NCBI GenBank assembly: GCA_019671005.1
Contig: CM033725.1
Span: 35,362,678 to 35,426,677, forward strand
Length of the DNA: 64,000 bases
Direction of reading: 5' to 3'
Source: Hibiscus mutabilis
Lineage: Eukaryota; Streptophyta; Magnoliopsida; Malvales; Malvaceae
The notes under the pieces are model-generated. The model was not told the origin of the DNA, searched no databases, and saw nothing but the letters and a program-made list of their open reading frames with translations. Shown here in pieces: positions 25,449 through 35,866 of this stretch (position 1 is its first letter; every line of letters starts with the position of its first letter). A program made the position numbers and the translations under genes.

Positions 25449-26431
25449 TGTCCTCGGCACCCTCTTAGACTCAATTATCTAAGCAAGCAACCTCAAGCGG
25501 CTCTAACCCACCCTCCTAGACGCGATTATCTAGGTAAGCAAGAGTGTGAATATGATCTCCCTCACAAGAACTCGTCGAACTTATGTTAAAGAAGACTTCG
25601 AAGGCACAAGTAATCAGCACTTGCAAAAACAAACTCACTAAATATTTCATAAATCAAAGAAAATATGTCTTACAATGATGGAGGCTTCATCCTTTTATAG
25701 GTGAAGGATAGACAAAGTAATTTAACTTTTACTAAAACAAGGAAAACCTAATCCAATTAAAAATAATAATAAAATAATAGCCTTTAAATTCCTTGTGCTT
25801 GTGTGGCAAGGGATAGGGTGATAAGGCAAGTGATAAGCTGATAAGGGCTTGTTGCTTGGGCAGCAAGTAAACTTGATGCAGGCTGGTTTGCTTGGGCATC
25901 CAGTAATGGGCAGATAAGAGCTGTTTTGATTAGGAAGCAAGTAAAAGTTTATAGGGCCTTTATTTGGACGAATTTAAAGGTATTTAGGCTGGTTTAGATG
26001 ATAAGAAATTGGTTATTGGGCAAGGAGGCATGTGTGGGCTGTTTTAAAAGCTAACTAGGCCTAAAAACACTTGTAAATCCTAATTTGGGCTAAAAATAAA
26101 AATCTGACCCAATCTTTTATAGTAACAAGTATTGGGTCTAATTACAATAAAAAGGGCTAATTAATGAACATCTAAAGGCTCATGGATATTCATCTCCAAA
26201 GGTGCAACAAGTTGAGTTTTTATGACCCAATTATTCTTGAAGGATGTTAAGTGTGGACTTCCTTCAAGAAATTCTTCTTTCTTCATGGTAGCTTGTAATC
26301 CTTTGCTCACGAATACTTGGACGGTCGAATTCAGCTTGTCCTTGATTAGCTTAGACTTAGCTCGGGTTATTAGGCCAAATGGAAAAGTAAGTCCATCTTG
26401 TCCTTGGAATTGCCTTGTGGTACATGTATCA
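25449..26431 (-). repeat. 5' LTR of the nested CRM-like element
   Basis: 983 bp, matching 21010-21992. No consensus PBS is visible in the 50 bases that follow in element orientation (25448 downward). Confidence 0.88.
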
Positions 26432-27729
26432 TTAATCAACCTTCGTTTCGAGCCATCTTTTAGTTTTGAAATCCCATTTTCTGTTGCTGCACTTTTAACG
26501 GGAAAGACTTGATGCCTACGGTTGAGGAATATAGAGCTTTGCTTAATCAAAAGAGTATTCATAAGGACTGGGTTTACTCAAAGATGCCGATGTCCCGAGA
26601 TTATCCGTTGAAGCTTAGAACCTTAGTCAGAATGAGTGAAGATTGGGGCAAAGGTTTGATTCAAAATCACCGAGATGGCACATTTTATTCATAGGAGCAT
26701 ACCTACACACCAGGATGAGGTCATGGAGATAGATTTGTTCACGTTGGGAATTTATGGCTTGATCATTCTCCTTAAGAGTCTTGGGTGATGGTGATTTCGC
26801 TATCTTGAACTTTTTGAGCATTTGATGATGAAGGTTTTTTGCACGGCTTTAGATCAAGGGTCTTCATGGCTGACCTAGCATAATTTATCAGTGATCACGG
26901 GGAACACAACAGCGAGGTCTCATTCGCTAGACCGTTTAGAGATTTAAAAATAAGGAAAACTTGGAAATCTAAGGGGCACGAGTTCACCCGAATGAGGAGA
27001 TTGGAGAAAGCTCATCATGAAGAGTTAATGAAGAGACAACAACTAAGCCCTAGTTGAGTGGCGCAGTGTTCCAAAGGTGGACTTCAGGAGGTGACAGATT
27101 TAGTCAAACTAGTATAGGCTATGCAATATCCTTTCGAGATAAGATAAAAATAGGGATTTAGCAAAGACATAAAGCTCATGGAAGTTAAGGATGATCGACC
27201 AGAAAGCAAGGATTTTTCCCCAGCATCTCTAAAAATGACTCTATTCATGCATCATACTTAGATAGACATCCCTAGGTTAGGAGCATGCTAACTCATATCC
27301 TCAAATCATTTTGGTTGTTGTGACAAATTCAAAGATTAGAAAAGATTTTGACTTGTAACCTCCTGTTTGGAGAGGTAGATCTCGGTAAAGATGACGAGTC
27401 CCTAAATGAGAAGAACTTGCCCAACAAAGATTTGAAAAGTTCCTAAGGAGAAGAACTCGCTTAGCTAAGAGGGATTGGTTCACAATGAGAAAAGCTCGTC
27501 TGGAAGAATAAATAGTTCATAATGAGAAGAATAGCTTCAACTTTTGGCAATTCCAAACCTCAGAGGATGAAGAATTTCGTAATGAGAAGAACAAATCCAA
27601 ACTCTGAATTTTGGCAAAAGATCAAAGAATTTTGTAATGAGAAAAACAACTTCGGACTCCAAACTTTGTCGGAAGATTGAAGAATCAACCAAGGAAAGGT
27701 GAAAAGTTTCAAAGGAAGTCATAATCTTA
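26432..27729 (+). other. Ogre/Tat-type interior, right of the nested insertion
   Basis: Holds a 61-codon open piece (26509-26694) starting MMPTVEEYRALL and containing YSKMPMSRDYP. PTVEEYxALL recalls the plant-mobile-domain-like ORF found in some Ogre/Tat elements. It is cut off by a stop after 61 codons. From 27390 to 27700 the phrase AATGAGAAGAAC recurs at least five times. Function unproven. Confidence 0.45.
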
Positions 27730-28059
27730 AGGTCATAGTCAAGGAAGCGATATAAAATTTGTTCTTATGGTCTCCACTTTATCCTTGTTTCAAGACATGA
27801 AAGGAATACGTTTAAGCTAAGATGGGAGGAAATCGGATGCGAAATTAACAAAATTTGCCAAGAAAAGACAACGAATACCTCTCATGTCGAAACCTAAAGA
27901 GCAATAGGTGAAAACATGAAAGGGCGCCCAGGAAAAAGAAAAGAAAGAAAGAAAGAAAAAGAAAAAAGAAGAAGAGATCTCTAAAATGAAAACCTGAAAA
28001 GGCGCTTTAGAACAAAAAAGTTTAGAGGCTCAAGAGAAAATGGGGCATAAAGGGTGAAC

Positions 28060-28540
28060 TCGAGTGAGGAAGGAGGCAGATACTTGAAGCTCAAGGATTT
28101 TAGGTGAAGGATTTCAAACTCACCGTTCAGGATTTCAGAGCGAATGAGGCAGATACTCAAAGCTTGAGGATTTCAGGCGAAGGATTTTAGACTCACCACA
28201 TCAAGTATTTTAGAGTGAAAGAGGCAGATACTCATAGCTCAGGTATTTCATGTGAAGGATTTCAAGCTCGCCATATCAGGATTTCAGAGCGAATGAGGCA
28301 GATACTCATAGCTCAGAGTTTTCAGATCGAAGGAGGCAGATACTCATAGCTTAGGGTTTTTAGAGCAAAGGAGGTAGATATTCATAGCTCAGGGTTTTTG
28401 GAGTGAAAGGGGCAGATACCCGTAGAGCAAAGGAGGTAGATATTCATAGCTCAGGGTTTTCGGAGCGAAAGGGGCAGATACCCGTAGCTCAATGACTTCG
28501 GGGCAAAGAAGGCATATACTTATAGCTTCAAGTTTTTGGA
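28060..28540 (+). repeat. GAGGCAGATACTCATAGCTC tandem repeats
   Basis: About ten imperfect units of roughly 45-60 bp. Each has a GAGGCAGATACTCATAGCTC-like core followed by AGGATTTCAGAGCGAA-like spacer, just upstream of the 3' LTR. Later units change to GGGGCAGATACCCGTAG and GAGGTAGATATTCATAG, showing subfamily alternation. Confidence 0.85.
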
Positions 28541-28666
28541 AGGGTGAACAGTTCTATATAGGAGGAACTCGCAGCTCGGAATCTTCAAACAGGGAAGTGA
28601 GACAAAATTAGTGCTTATGGTCTTTCCTTTATTCTAGTTCCACAAGGATAAGCAAAGAATGACAGT

Positions 28667-29482
28667 TGTAATCACTAATTTTGACCAGGGTGTTAACCCG
28701 TTTTTACATTTTTTCAATAAAATGGGCTTTTGTTTAACTTTAACCATTCCATACTATATATGTATGTGATTATCATTAAAACCCAAAAAACTATTACTAA
28801 TGCTATTTGAACTAAGTATTTTTTATATATGTGTTGCTATTTATTATCCAATTTACTATCGCATTATATTATACATTACCATATTATGTTTATTATGTTA
28901 TTACCCAATTGAAAAACCCCAAAATATGAGCAGTATATTATATCCTTTATGTTATCTTAAGTATTAGCGGTAGTACTATCATTGTTTTTGTTATAAATAA
29001 AGCAGTCCAAGTTTATTAAAATTATCAGTCCATTTACATATTTGAAAAAACACCAAAACATTATATATATAATAGCCCAATAAATAATAAAAAGTCCAAG
29101 TTTCTTTAATTATAATAAGCCCAACTTTTTAATACATTATTTGGCCCAATAGGGCCCAACTAGCCCAACTAATCTGAAAACCCTAATCTAATGCAACCCT
29201 CTTTTTGTTGTGCAGCCAGCTCTCAACCATTAGATCTATCCTAGATCTAACGGCCCACGATCGAAGAAGCGTCCTCCCAGATCCCCCACGCGCCTACGCG
29301 CGACCTCTGGCGTCACCTACGTGTGCGTTCAACATACGTGCTTGACTCTTCGGCATCCCAGGCCACGCCATCTCCTCGGCTTCCAAGTTGCACCATGCTC
29401 GTCTCCAGCTGCCTCACCAGAGTGGTCCCCTCCACTCTCGTATCACATGCAAAACAAAGCAAAAATCAGACAGAGGTAGAGT
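28667..29482 (+). repeat. Truncated 3' LTR of the Ogre/Tat-type element
   Basis: Matches the first ~780 bp of the 5' LTR (TGTAATCACTAATTTTGACC...), including the GC-rich block with CCCAGATCCCC, and breaks off in CAGACAGAGGTAGAGT at the start of another LTR. The remaining ~2.7 kb of LTR was not found downstream. Confidence 0.85.
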
Positions 29483-30588
29483 TGTAACACCCTAAAACGA
29501 GCCTAGAAAGGTTACCACTATCTAAGCTATTGACTAATTGAATTATGTGCTAATCAAATTGAAAAAATTGGGATTTAATTGAGGAAATTAAAAGAATGAT
29601 ACTCGAATTGTAGTGATTAGTTTGTATTTCTCCCTAAACTGAGTAATGAAATTAAAAAGGAAAGAACATTAGCTAACAAATAACTAAAGGACTAAGATGT
29701 TATAGCCAACAAGTATAGTGCCGAAATTAAAAGGACCATCTTGAATATTGGGCAAAACTTAAGCATTGCATGGTGAAATTAAAATGGTTGGTGGTCCTTA
29801 CACATATCCTTCTCTCCTTGAACAATCGGCCACTATAGAGGAAGACTACATCTTCCTCATTTGGCCAAAACTGAATCTGAAGGAAAGAGAGAGAAGAGAG
29901 AAAGCTTGAGTGATATCCATGGAATCCTTGAGAGATTAAGCCACGGTTAGGACTAAATTGAATAAGAATTCACATTGAGTAAGGTAAATGCTTGTTTCCT
30001 CACTTCAATTACATGCTTGAATCTTGAATTAGTGATATTCTTGTGGCCTAATTTGAATAGGATGATTGTTATGCATGTTAAATGATGTTAACTTCTAATG
30101 GTCCTTGAAATTGTGAGTGTTATTAATCAAATTGCTAAAGAGATGTGAATGGGTTGCTGGAAATTGAGAATAGGGACCATGATTGAAACTAGTTTCAATT
30201 AGGGACTGTTTTGCTAGATAAAAATATGTAAACATGCTTAATTGTACATGTTGCCCTGTTTTGATCACATTGCTAGGTGAATTAGACTGATCTAAGCTTG
30301 TAGAAATAAGCATATAAGTTGAATTATAATAGAATCTTTGCTTGAATGAATATGAGGCTAAAACTTAATCTAGTGTAATCTACCCAGGATACACTATTCT
30401 GGGCAGTAACTTCGAAAAATCACCATAGATTGTATAAATGGAATTTAAGGTTTAAAATTTTATGGACAGTTCCTTAACATGTCTAAATTCATTAGGAGAA
30501 AACAAGACTAAATTCTGGGTTGTAGAATGGATTTTGGAAATGAAAATCTCTGGACAATGCAAACTGTCCAAAACAATATCATTGATGC
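29483..30588 (+). repeat. Truncated gypsy-type LTR (D)
   Basis: Starts TGTAACACCCTAAAACGAG at a sharp junction with the Ogre/Tat-type LTR. It has the layout of other plus-oriented gypsy LTRs here: a CACATATCC...CCTTGAACAATCGGCCACTA stretch, GAGAGAAGAGAGAAAGC, then long AT-rich sequence. It ends abruptly where copia integrase coding begins. Only short spurious ORFs. Confidence 0.6.
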
Positions 30589-32470
30589 AGTGTGGGGGTG
30601 TCTGGCAAAAGTTGGTTTGCCTGACTTTAAGAAGTCCACCATCGGTCCCCAAATCATTGATGAAGTGTTTATTAGGTATGCTTCAAACAGTGCCGCGTAC
30701 ATATTCATGTATTTGCATGACTTTTCTATTTGTGGAACTAGGGATGTTGTGTTCTTTGAAGATATCTTTCCTTTAAGGAAACCTAGTTTAAATTTTGAAT
30801 CACAAGTAGAAAGTCGTGCCTCAACTTCCTCTATTCCTATCAAGGATACTCTAGAGGTAGAATTAAAGCCTAGAAGAAGTAAAAGACAAAGGGTAGCATC
30901 TACCTTTGGTCCAGATTTCCTAACTTTCTTTATCTCTAAAATAAGTGATGTAGACTCAATTTCTGTTCCTATAGCTCAGACTTTCCTTTTAGATGATGAT
31001 CCAAAGTCATATGATGAAGCTATAAATTCAATTGACACTTTCTTGAAAACTGCAATAAATGATGAGCTAGTCAATAATGTCTAAACACACGTGAGAGTTG
31101 GTTGAATTGCCTAGAGGATTTAGACCTATCAACTCTAAGTGGGTCTTCAGAAAGAAACTTAGACTCGATGGGTCAATAAATAAATATAAGGAAAGACTAG
31201 TAGTTAAATGGTTCACTTAGAAGTTTGGTATAGATTATTTGACACATACTCTCATGTCATGAAAATCTCAACGATCTGTGCCTTGTTTGCGATAGCGTCC
31301 ATTCATAAGTTGCATGTACATCAAATGGATGTAAAGACTGCATTTTTTAATAGAGATCTAGACGAGGAGATCTATATGGAGCAACCACCAAGTTTTGAGA
31401 CATCTGCATGGAAGGCAAAGTGTGTAGACTTAAAAATTCTCTTTATGGCCTTAAACAAGCTCTAAAATAGTGGTACAAGAATTTCACAAAACCATTCTGA
31501 GTTTTGGCTTTATCATAAATGGAGCAGATGAATGCGTGTATTCAAAAATGTTTGGTACTGATTACGTCATCATAAGCTTGTATGTTGAAGTCATGTTGAT
31601 ATTCAACACTAACATTGAATCTATTAACAAAACAAAAAAATTCTTGCCCACTAAATTTGAGATGACAGATTCAAGAGATGTTGATGTGATCTTAGAAGTT
31701 AAAGTTACCAAAACTGAAAAGGGATTTTCTTTGGATCAAGCACACTATATTGAGAAAGTCTTAAAGAAATTTGACAGTTTTGATGTCATCCCTGTTAAAA
31801 CTCCTTATGACTCTAGTTTACGACTTTTTTTTAAAAAAAAAAGGAAGTTGTGTTTCCCAACTAGAGTATGCTAAAATTATCGGGAGCCTTATATTCTTAA
31901 TAAAGTATACTCGGCATGATATTGCCTATACTGTGAGTAGGTTGAGTAGATATACTCATAATCCTAGTGGTGAACATTAGATTGCTCTGAGACGCATACT
32001 TAAGTATCTTACGGGTACTATGGATTGGAAACTCGAGTTTGTTGGCTATCCTTCAGTCTTAGAATGATACAGTGGTGCCCACTGGGTTACCGATAATGAT
32101 GAAGTAAGCTATAAGAGTGGGTATGTCTTTACCTTAGGTGGTGCAGCGATCTCGTGGAAGTCTTCTAAGTAGACTTGTATCGCTCGTTCTACCATGAAGT
32201 TAGAGTTTATTGCTCTTAACTTAGTTGGACAAGAAGCTAAGTGGCTCAGAAATTTGTTAGCAGAAATTCCATTGTGGGGAAAACTAACTCCTCCAGTATC
32301 CTTATTGTGTGATTCATGGTAAGAATAGACATATTCGCATAAGACATGAATCAGTAAGACATTTAATAAGGAACGGAGTACTCTTTTTAGAGTATGTTAA
32401 GCCGGAGAGAAACCTTGTCGATCTGCTTACCAAAGGGTTAAGTCAGAAATTGGTTCTAGATTCGTGAAAG
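30589..32470 (+). pseudogene. Ty1/copia pol, 3' part: integrase end, RT, RNase H
   Basis: Begins mid-integrase with WGCLAKVGLPDFKK, then IDEVFIRYASNSAAYIF and FFEDIFPLR, the copia integrase C-terminus. RT follows: FDTYSHVMKISTICAL, VHQMDVKTAFFN and EEIYMEQPPSF. The catalytic box is YVEV instead of YVDD (31581-31592), so the enzyme is dead even apart from its stops. RNase H includes YTRHDIAYTVSRLSRY, the ILKYLTGT helix and a TKGLSQKLV end, with stops and frameshifts (about 31083, 31466, 31874, 31980, 32068, 32325). Element 5' end, gag and protease are missing. Confidence 0.88.
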
Positions 32471-32639
32471 GGATGGTGCTAAAGCTCATTGGTTGAGGAA
32501 TTCATGGTGGATACCCAACTTAGTTATCTAAGTTCATTGTGGTCAAACAAAGCCATGGAAAGACTCATAGTGTACGTTTTACTTACCTATCCCTATGACG
32601 AATAATGTACATGCACAAGATAAGCTTAATTGCTTTTAA

Positions 32640-33060
32640 TAAATTCATAGCCCAAGCTTTGGGTGGTTTTAGTGAGAAAGACTTGATGAATTTACCGATT
32701 TTTGGTTGAATATCTATTTTTAATAAGTTCATAACCCACTTAACACTGGATAGTCCTAATTGCGAAAGACTAGGTGAACTTACCGCTAAAGAGGATGAGT
32801 TCTTAAAACTCTTAATGAATTCAAACCCAAGAGTTTGGGTGTTCCTAGTGAGAAAGACATTGAATTCACCTATTATGAGGTTGAATATTTATTCTTAGTG
32901 ATTTCTTATCCAGAGTATGAGTGGTTCAATTAAGATGAACTTGAAGAAATTCACCTTATTTATTTTGAGGTTGAGCTATTGGATAAAGCTCTTAATTATT
33001 TCATAGCTCGGGTTTGGGTGGTTTATGTTGAGATAAACCTGATGAAATAACCTGCGTAAG
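32640..33060 (+). repeat. Degenerate repeats before the copia LTR
   Basis: Five loosely related ~80-95 bp units, each with a TTCATAGCCCAAGCTTTGGG-like head, a GGTxxxTAGTGAGAAAGAC middle and a TGAATTTACC tail. They lie between pol and the polypurine tract. No ORF. Confidence 0.65.
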
Positions 33061-33396
33061 TGAGAAATATTAGCCACCTTCTATGAAAAACGTTGGGCCG
33101 CTTTTCTAGTACACTTACTAGAATCCTGAGGAAAGAAGGCTATACATATAGACACATATGTATATACTCTTTGTAGACACATTGAGGACTTTGGTGGATG
33201 AAGAGGTTGGTTGTGTGCTATGAGTTCACCCTAATCTTAGAAAGTTCAAGATTCGTTCACTTATCTAAGAGAAGAATTACTCATCATCACTATGTACTAG
33301 TTCCAAAAATTTCACTAGTGCTTAAGCAACTAATCTCGCAATTGCTCTTCTCTCGGTTTTAATTAAAATTCTCTATTTTAAAGAACTTTTCTTAAT

Positions 33397-33407
33397 TTGT
33401 GGGGGAA
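33397..33407 (+). other. Polypurine tract of copia element C
   Basis: TTGTGGGGGAA directly precedes the LTR start TGTTGG, the usual copia layout. Confidence 0.8.
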
Positions 33408-34282
33408 TGTTGGTTATATTCCACATTGGGAGGGTACATCCTTTGGGAAAGGTATTTAAAGAGTCTTTGTTACCCTCCATTGTTTAATATGGTTAAGCAA
33501 CTCTATCGCACACGCGCGCTGCCGCCACTATCCGACTAGCTCGGCTCGTGGTTGTGGTCGTGGAAATATGTGTCTTCGACACGTCCGTGCGCGTTCTATC
33601 TTTTTAGGGGAAATTTTGGAGTAATTTCTTTAGAATTGTTCTCTAAAAATTTGAATTCTTAAAACTAAATTTATATGTGAATTATTAAAACTAGAACGTT
33701 TTAATAAGGTGTAAATTAGTCTGTTAATTAGAATAAAATTAGAATTAATCTGCTAATTAATTCTTGATTTTAATCACATAATTAACAAGCCTTAATTTCA
33801 GCAGTTTGACAAGCCGTTAAATTCGAAAATCAGTGTTTAAGATGATTCAATTTGCCGTGTTTAACCTCTGTGTACAAACTATAAATAAAGAGGGTTTTTA
33901 AAATTCTTAGGTATCTTGAATCTCTGTTTTCAAAGTTCTTTTTAATTATTTATGTAAGAAGAGCAATTCCACCTTTGTCCACTCCGATCTTCGGGTGTAC
34001 GTTTATTCGGAGCTACCGTGTTAACCTCAGGGGACAACCACCTACTACAGCAATTACACACATCGAGGAGAAATCATTTCTAAGACAATGGTTTATACCA
34101 CAGCACGGTTTCTTATATGTGGTTTATTTTGTTTATAATTATCCAGTCAGTGCTAACAGTTTCATTTTGCAGTAATCTTGCAAACATGTTCCACCAATGA
34201 TTTTATATTATATGTATTAATAATTTTATATTATTAATTTATTAATTATTTATGTTTATTAATAATACACGTGAACCCAACA
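33408..34282 (+). repeat. 3' LTR of copia element C
   Basis: 875 bp with TGTTGG...CCAACA inverted tips, starting TGTTGGTTATATTCCACATT. A TATTTAAAG promoter-like box lies about 45 bp in. An alternative shorter end (GCAAACA at about 34187) is possible, because the last ~85 bp also occur downstream. Confidence 0.78.
34194..34275. repeat. 85-bp direct repeat, copy 1
   Basis: CCAATGATTTTATATTATATG... up to the ACACGTGA end. It recurs with about ten changes at 34488-34570. Confidence 0.75.
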
Positions 34283-35323
34283 AGTGTTCTAGTAGAAAAG
34301 CGGATGAGGTTCATCCTAGGAAACATGTGTTCAAATCGCTTTGTTTACAATGTGTATGTCCATTGTTAAAGGGCTAAGAATATGTATGAATAGATACTAC
34401 CTTGTCATCACCTTTAGACAATTCAAAGAAAAAATACATGTGACATACAATCATTTTGTTTCTTTTTTGTTCTTCTTTCTTATATTTCGCCAATGATTTT
34501 ATGCTATACGTATTAATTATTTTATATCATTATTTTATTAATTATTTATGTTTATTGATAATATACGTGACATGCAATTATTGGTGAAAACATATAAAGG
34601 GCACAGAAAAAGCGCAAAAGATTTTTGTTTGAATGACATATTTAATACAAAATTAGGTTTGTTTTCATACTCATCAGTGGTGAAAGGAAATATTTTATAA
34701 AAAGTATATCTATAAATTTTATTCAAGTAATGGTTATAGTTGACACGATAAATATTATAAATAAATCTACCAACGTCCAACAGACTAAAGTGCTACATAT
34801 ATTAAATAACGTCCAAGATTCAAGCTATAGCGTTATGAATAGATGTTAGAATGACATATTCACCTGCTATTAAGACTACAATACATTATTCGAAAATAAA
34901 TTTAAATTATTTTATTTAAAATTATATAAAAGTATGAGATTTTAAAAATTAAAGAAGAATGTCATTACAACTTAGAGTAGATGGTTAAAGACTCTTGTTG
35001 ACTTCTAATTCCTTTCCCTAAATCTTAAATTTTAGTCTAAGTAAAAATAATTCTCTTTCTCCTCTCCTAAATAGAATATGTTAAAAAAAACCTGGTTGGC
35101 CCATGGCTATGCATCGGTTATTATAATATCCTTTTCCAGGCTTCGGCTTTGTTTAGAATATGTTGGTTGGCCCATGGCTATGGATCGGTTGATTGTTTAC
35201 AAAAATGTCTCTATCAATGTAAACGATTTTTTCCGTTATTAAAATTTTAGTCAAAAATAATCGATCAATGAAATCTTGACATTTGAATAAATAAAAAAGA
35301 ACTTAATTGAGAAGGTTTTTTTG
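34283..35323. other. AT-rich intergenic DNA, no gene
   Basis: Holds copy 2 of the 85-bp repeat (34488-34570) and a short duplicated phrase GGTTGGCCCATGGCTATG (35093 and 35163). No coding signal. Confidence 0.5.
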
Positions 35324-35866
35324 GTAAAATTTTGATACACAGCTTGTATAACACAGGCTTGTATTTTTGCCTTACAAAATACAAATCTTAAATTCCTAAT
35401 CTTAACACCCTACACCCTAACCCTGACACCTTAAACACTAAATTCTAAACACTAACCTTAAATTCTAAACCTTAAACTACAATCATAACCCCTAAAATTA
35501 AAGTGTATTGAAGTTTTTCCCTCTCTTTTTTTACTTTTCAAGCCTAAACACCAATAGTAAAGACTCAAATCAGTATAGGTTTATATTGGGAAAATTTTTG
35601 ATACACGGGCTATGTAAACTTAATTTACATGTGACTTTTATTTTTAGGGGTTATTGTTTTACTTTAGGATTTAAAGTTTAGGAGTTTAGGTTGTAGGGTT
35701 TAGAATTTAAGGTTAGTGTTTAGAATTTAGGGTGTAGGATGTAGGGTTTAAGGTTTAGAGTTTAATTTTTTAAGGGTAGGGTGAAGAATTTGGGTTTTAT
35801 AGCGTAAATATGCAAGCTTGTGTAAAATTAGTTTTACATAGCCTGTGTATCAAAATTTTACTCGGT
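35324..35866. mobile_element. TIR element(s) with degenerate telomere-like core
   Basis: GTAAAATTTTGATACACAG at 35324 is the exact reverse complement of CTGTGTATCAAAATTTTAC ending at about 35866. A second, closely similar left end occurs at 35586 (AAAATTTTTGATACACGGGC). The cores are runs of CCCTAA-like phrases (35400-35500) and TTTAGGG-like phrases (35690-35765) facing opposite ways. No ORF. Probably one MITE nested in, or abutting, another in inverted orientation. Confidence 0.65.

Larger units (their letters stand above)
21010..26431 (-). mobile_element. Nested CRM-like Ty3/gypsy element (minus strand), gag-less
   Basis: Two 983-bp LTRs with identical boundaries (21010-21992 and 25449-26431; TGTCCTCGG...GTATCA on the plus strand) flank a 3456-bp interior. 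The interior encodes protease, RT, RNase H and integrase on the minus strand but no gag. The flanking five bases do not match (TGTTT versus TTAAT), so one end is rearranged or the duplication has decayed. There is no recognisable PBS next to the 5' LTR, so the gag/PBS segment seems to have been deleted. Integrase C-terminal wording and the pol/LTR overlap point to a CRM-like chromovirus, but the lineage is uncertain. Confidence 0.85.
11989..29482 (+). mobile_element. Large pol-less Ogre/Tat-type LTR retroelement
   Basis: The 5' LTR (11989-15508), PBS (15512), leader, gag remnant (17142-18967), long spacers and start of the 3' LTR (28667-29482) are all in plus orientation. No protease, RT, RNase H or integrase of its own was found. 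The only pol in the interval is on the minus strand, in a nested gypsy element (21010-26431). Without that insert the internal region would be about 7.7 kb. The very long LTR, the non-Met PBS and the CxFHxxxxxGHxxxxC-type gag modules all fit Ogre/Tat. It is best read as a non-autonomous or decayed member. The 3' LTR is cut at 29482 by the start of another LTR. Confidence 0.82.

Noticed and set aside
35395..35500. True telomere or interstitial telomeric array
   Set aside because: Repeats are degenerate and of mixed length, and sit between transposon-like ends.
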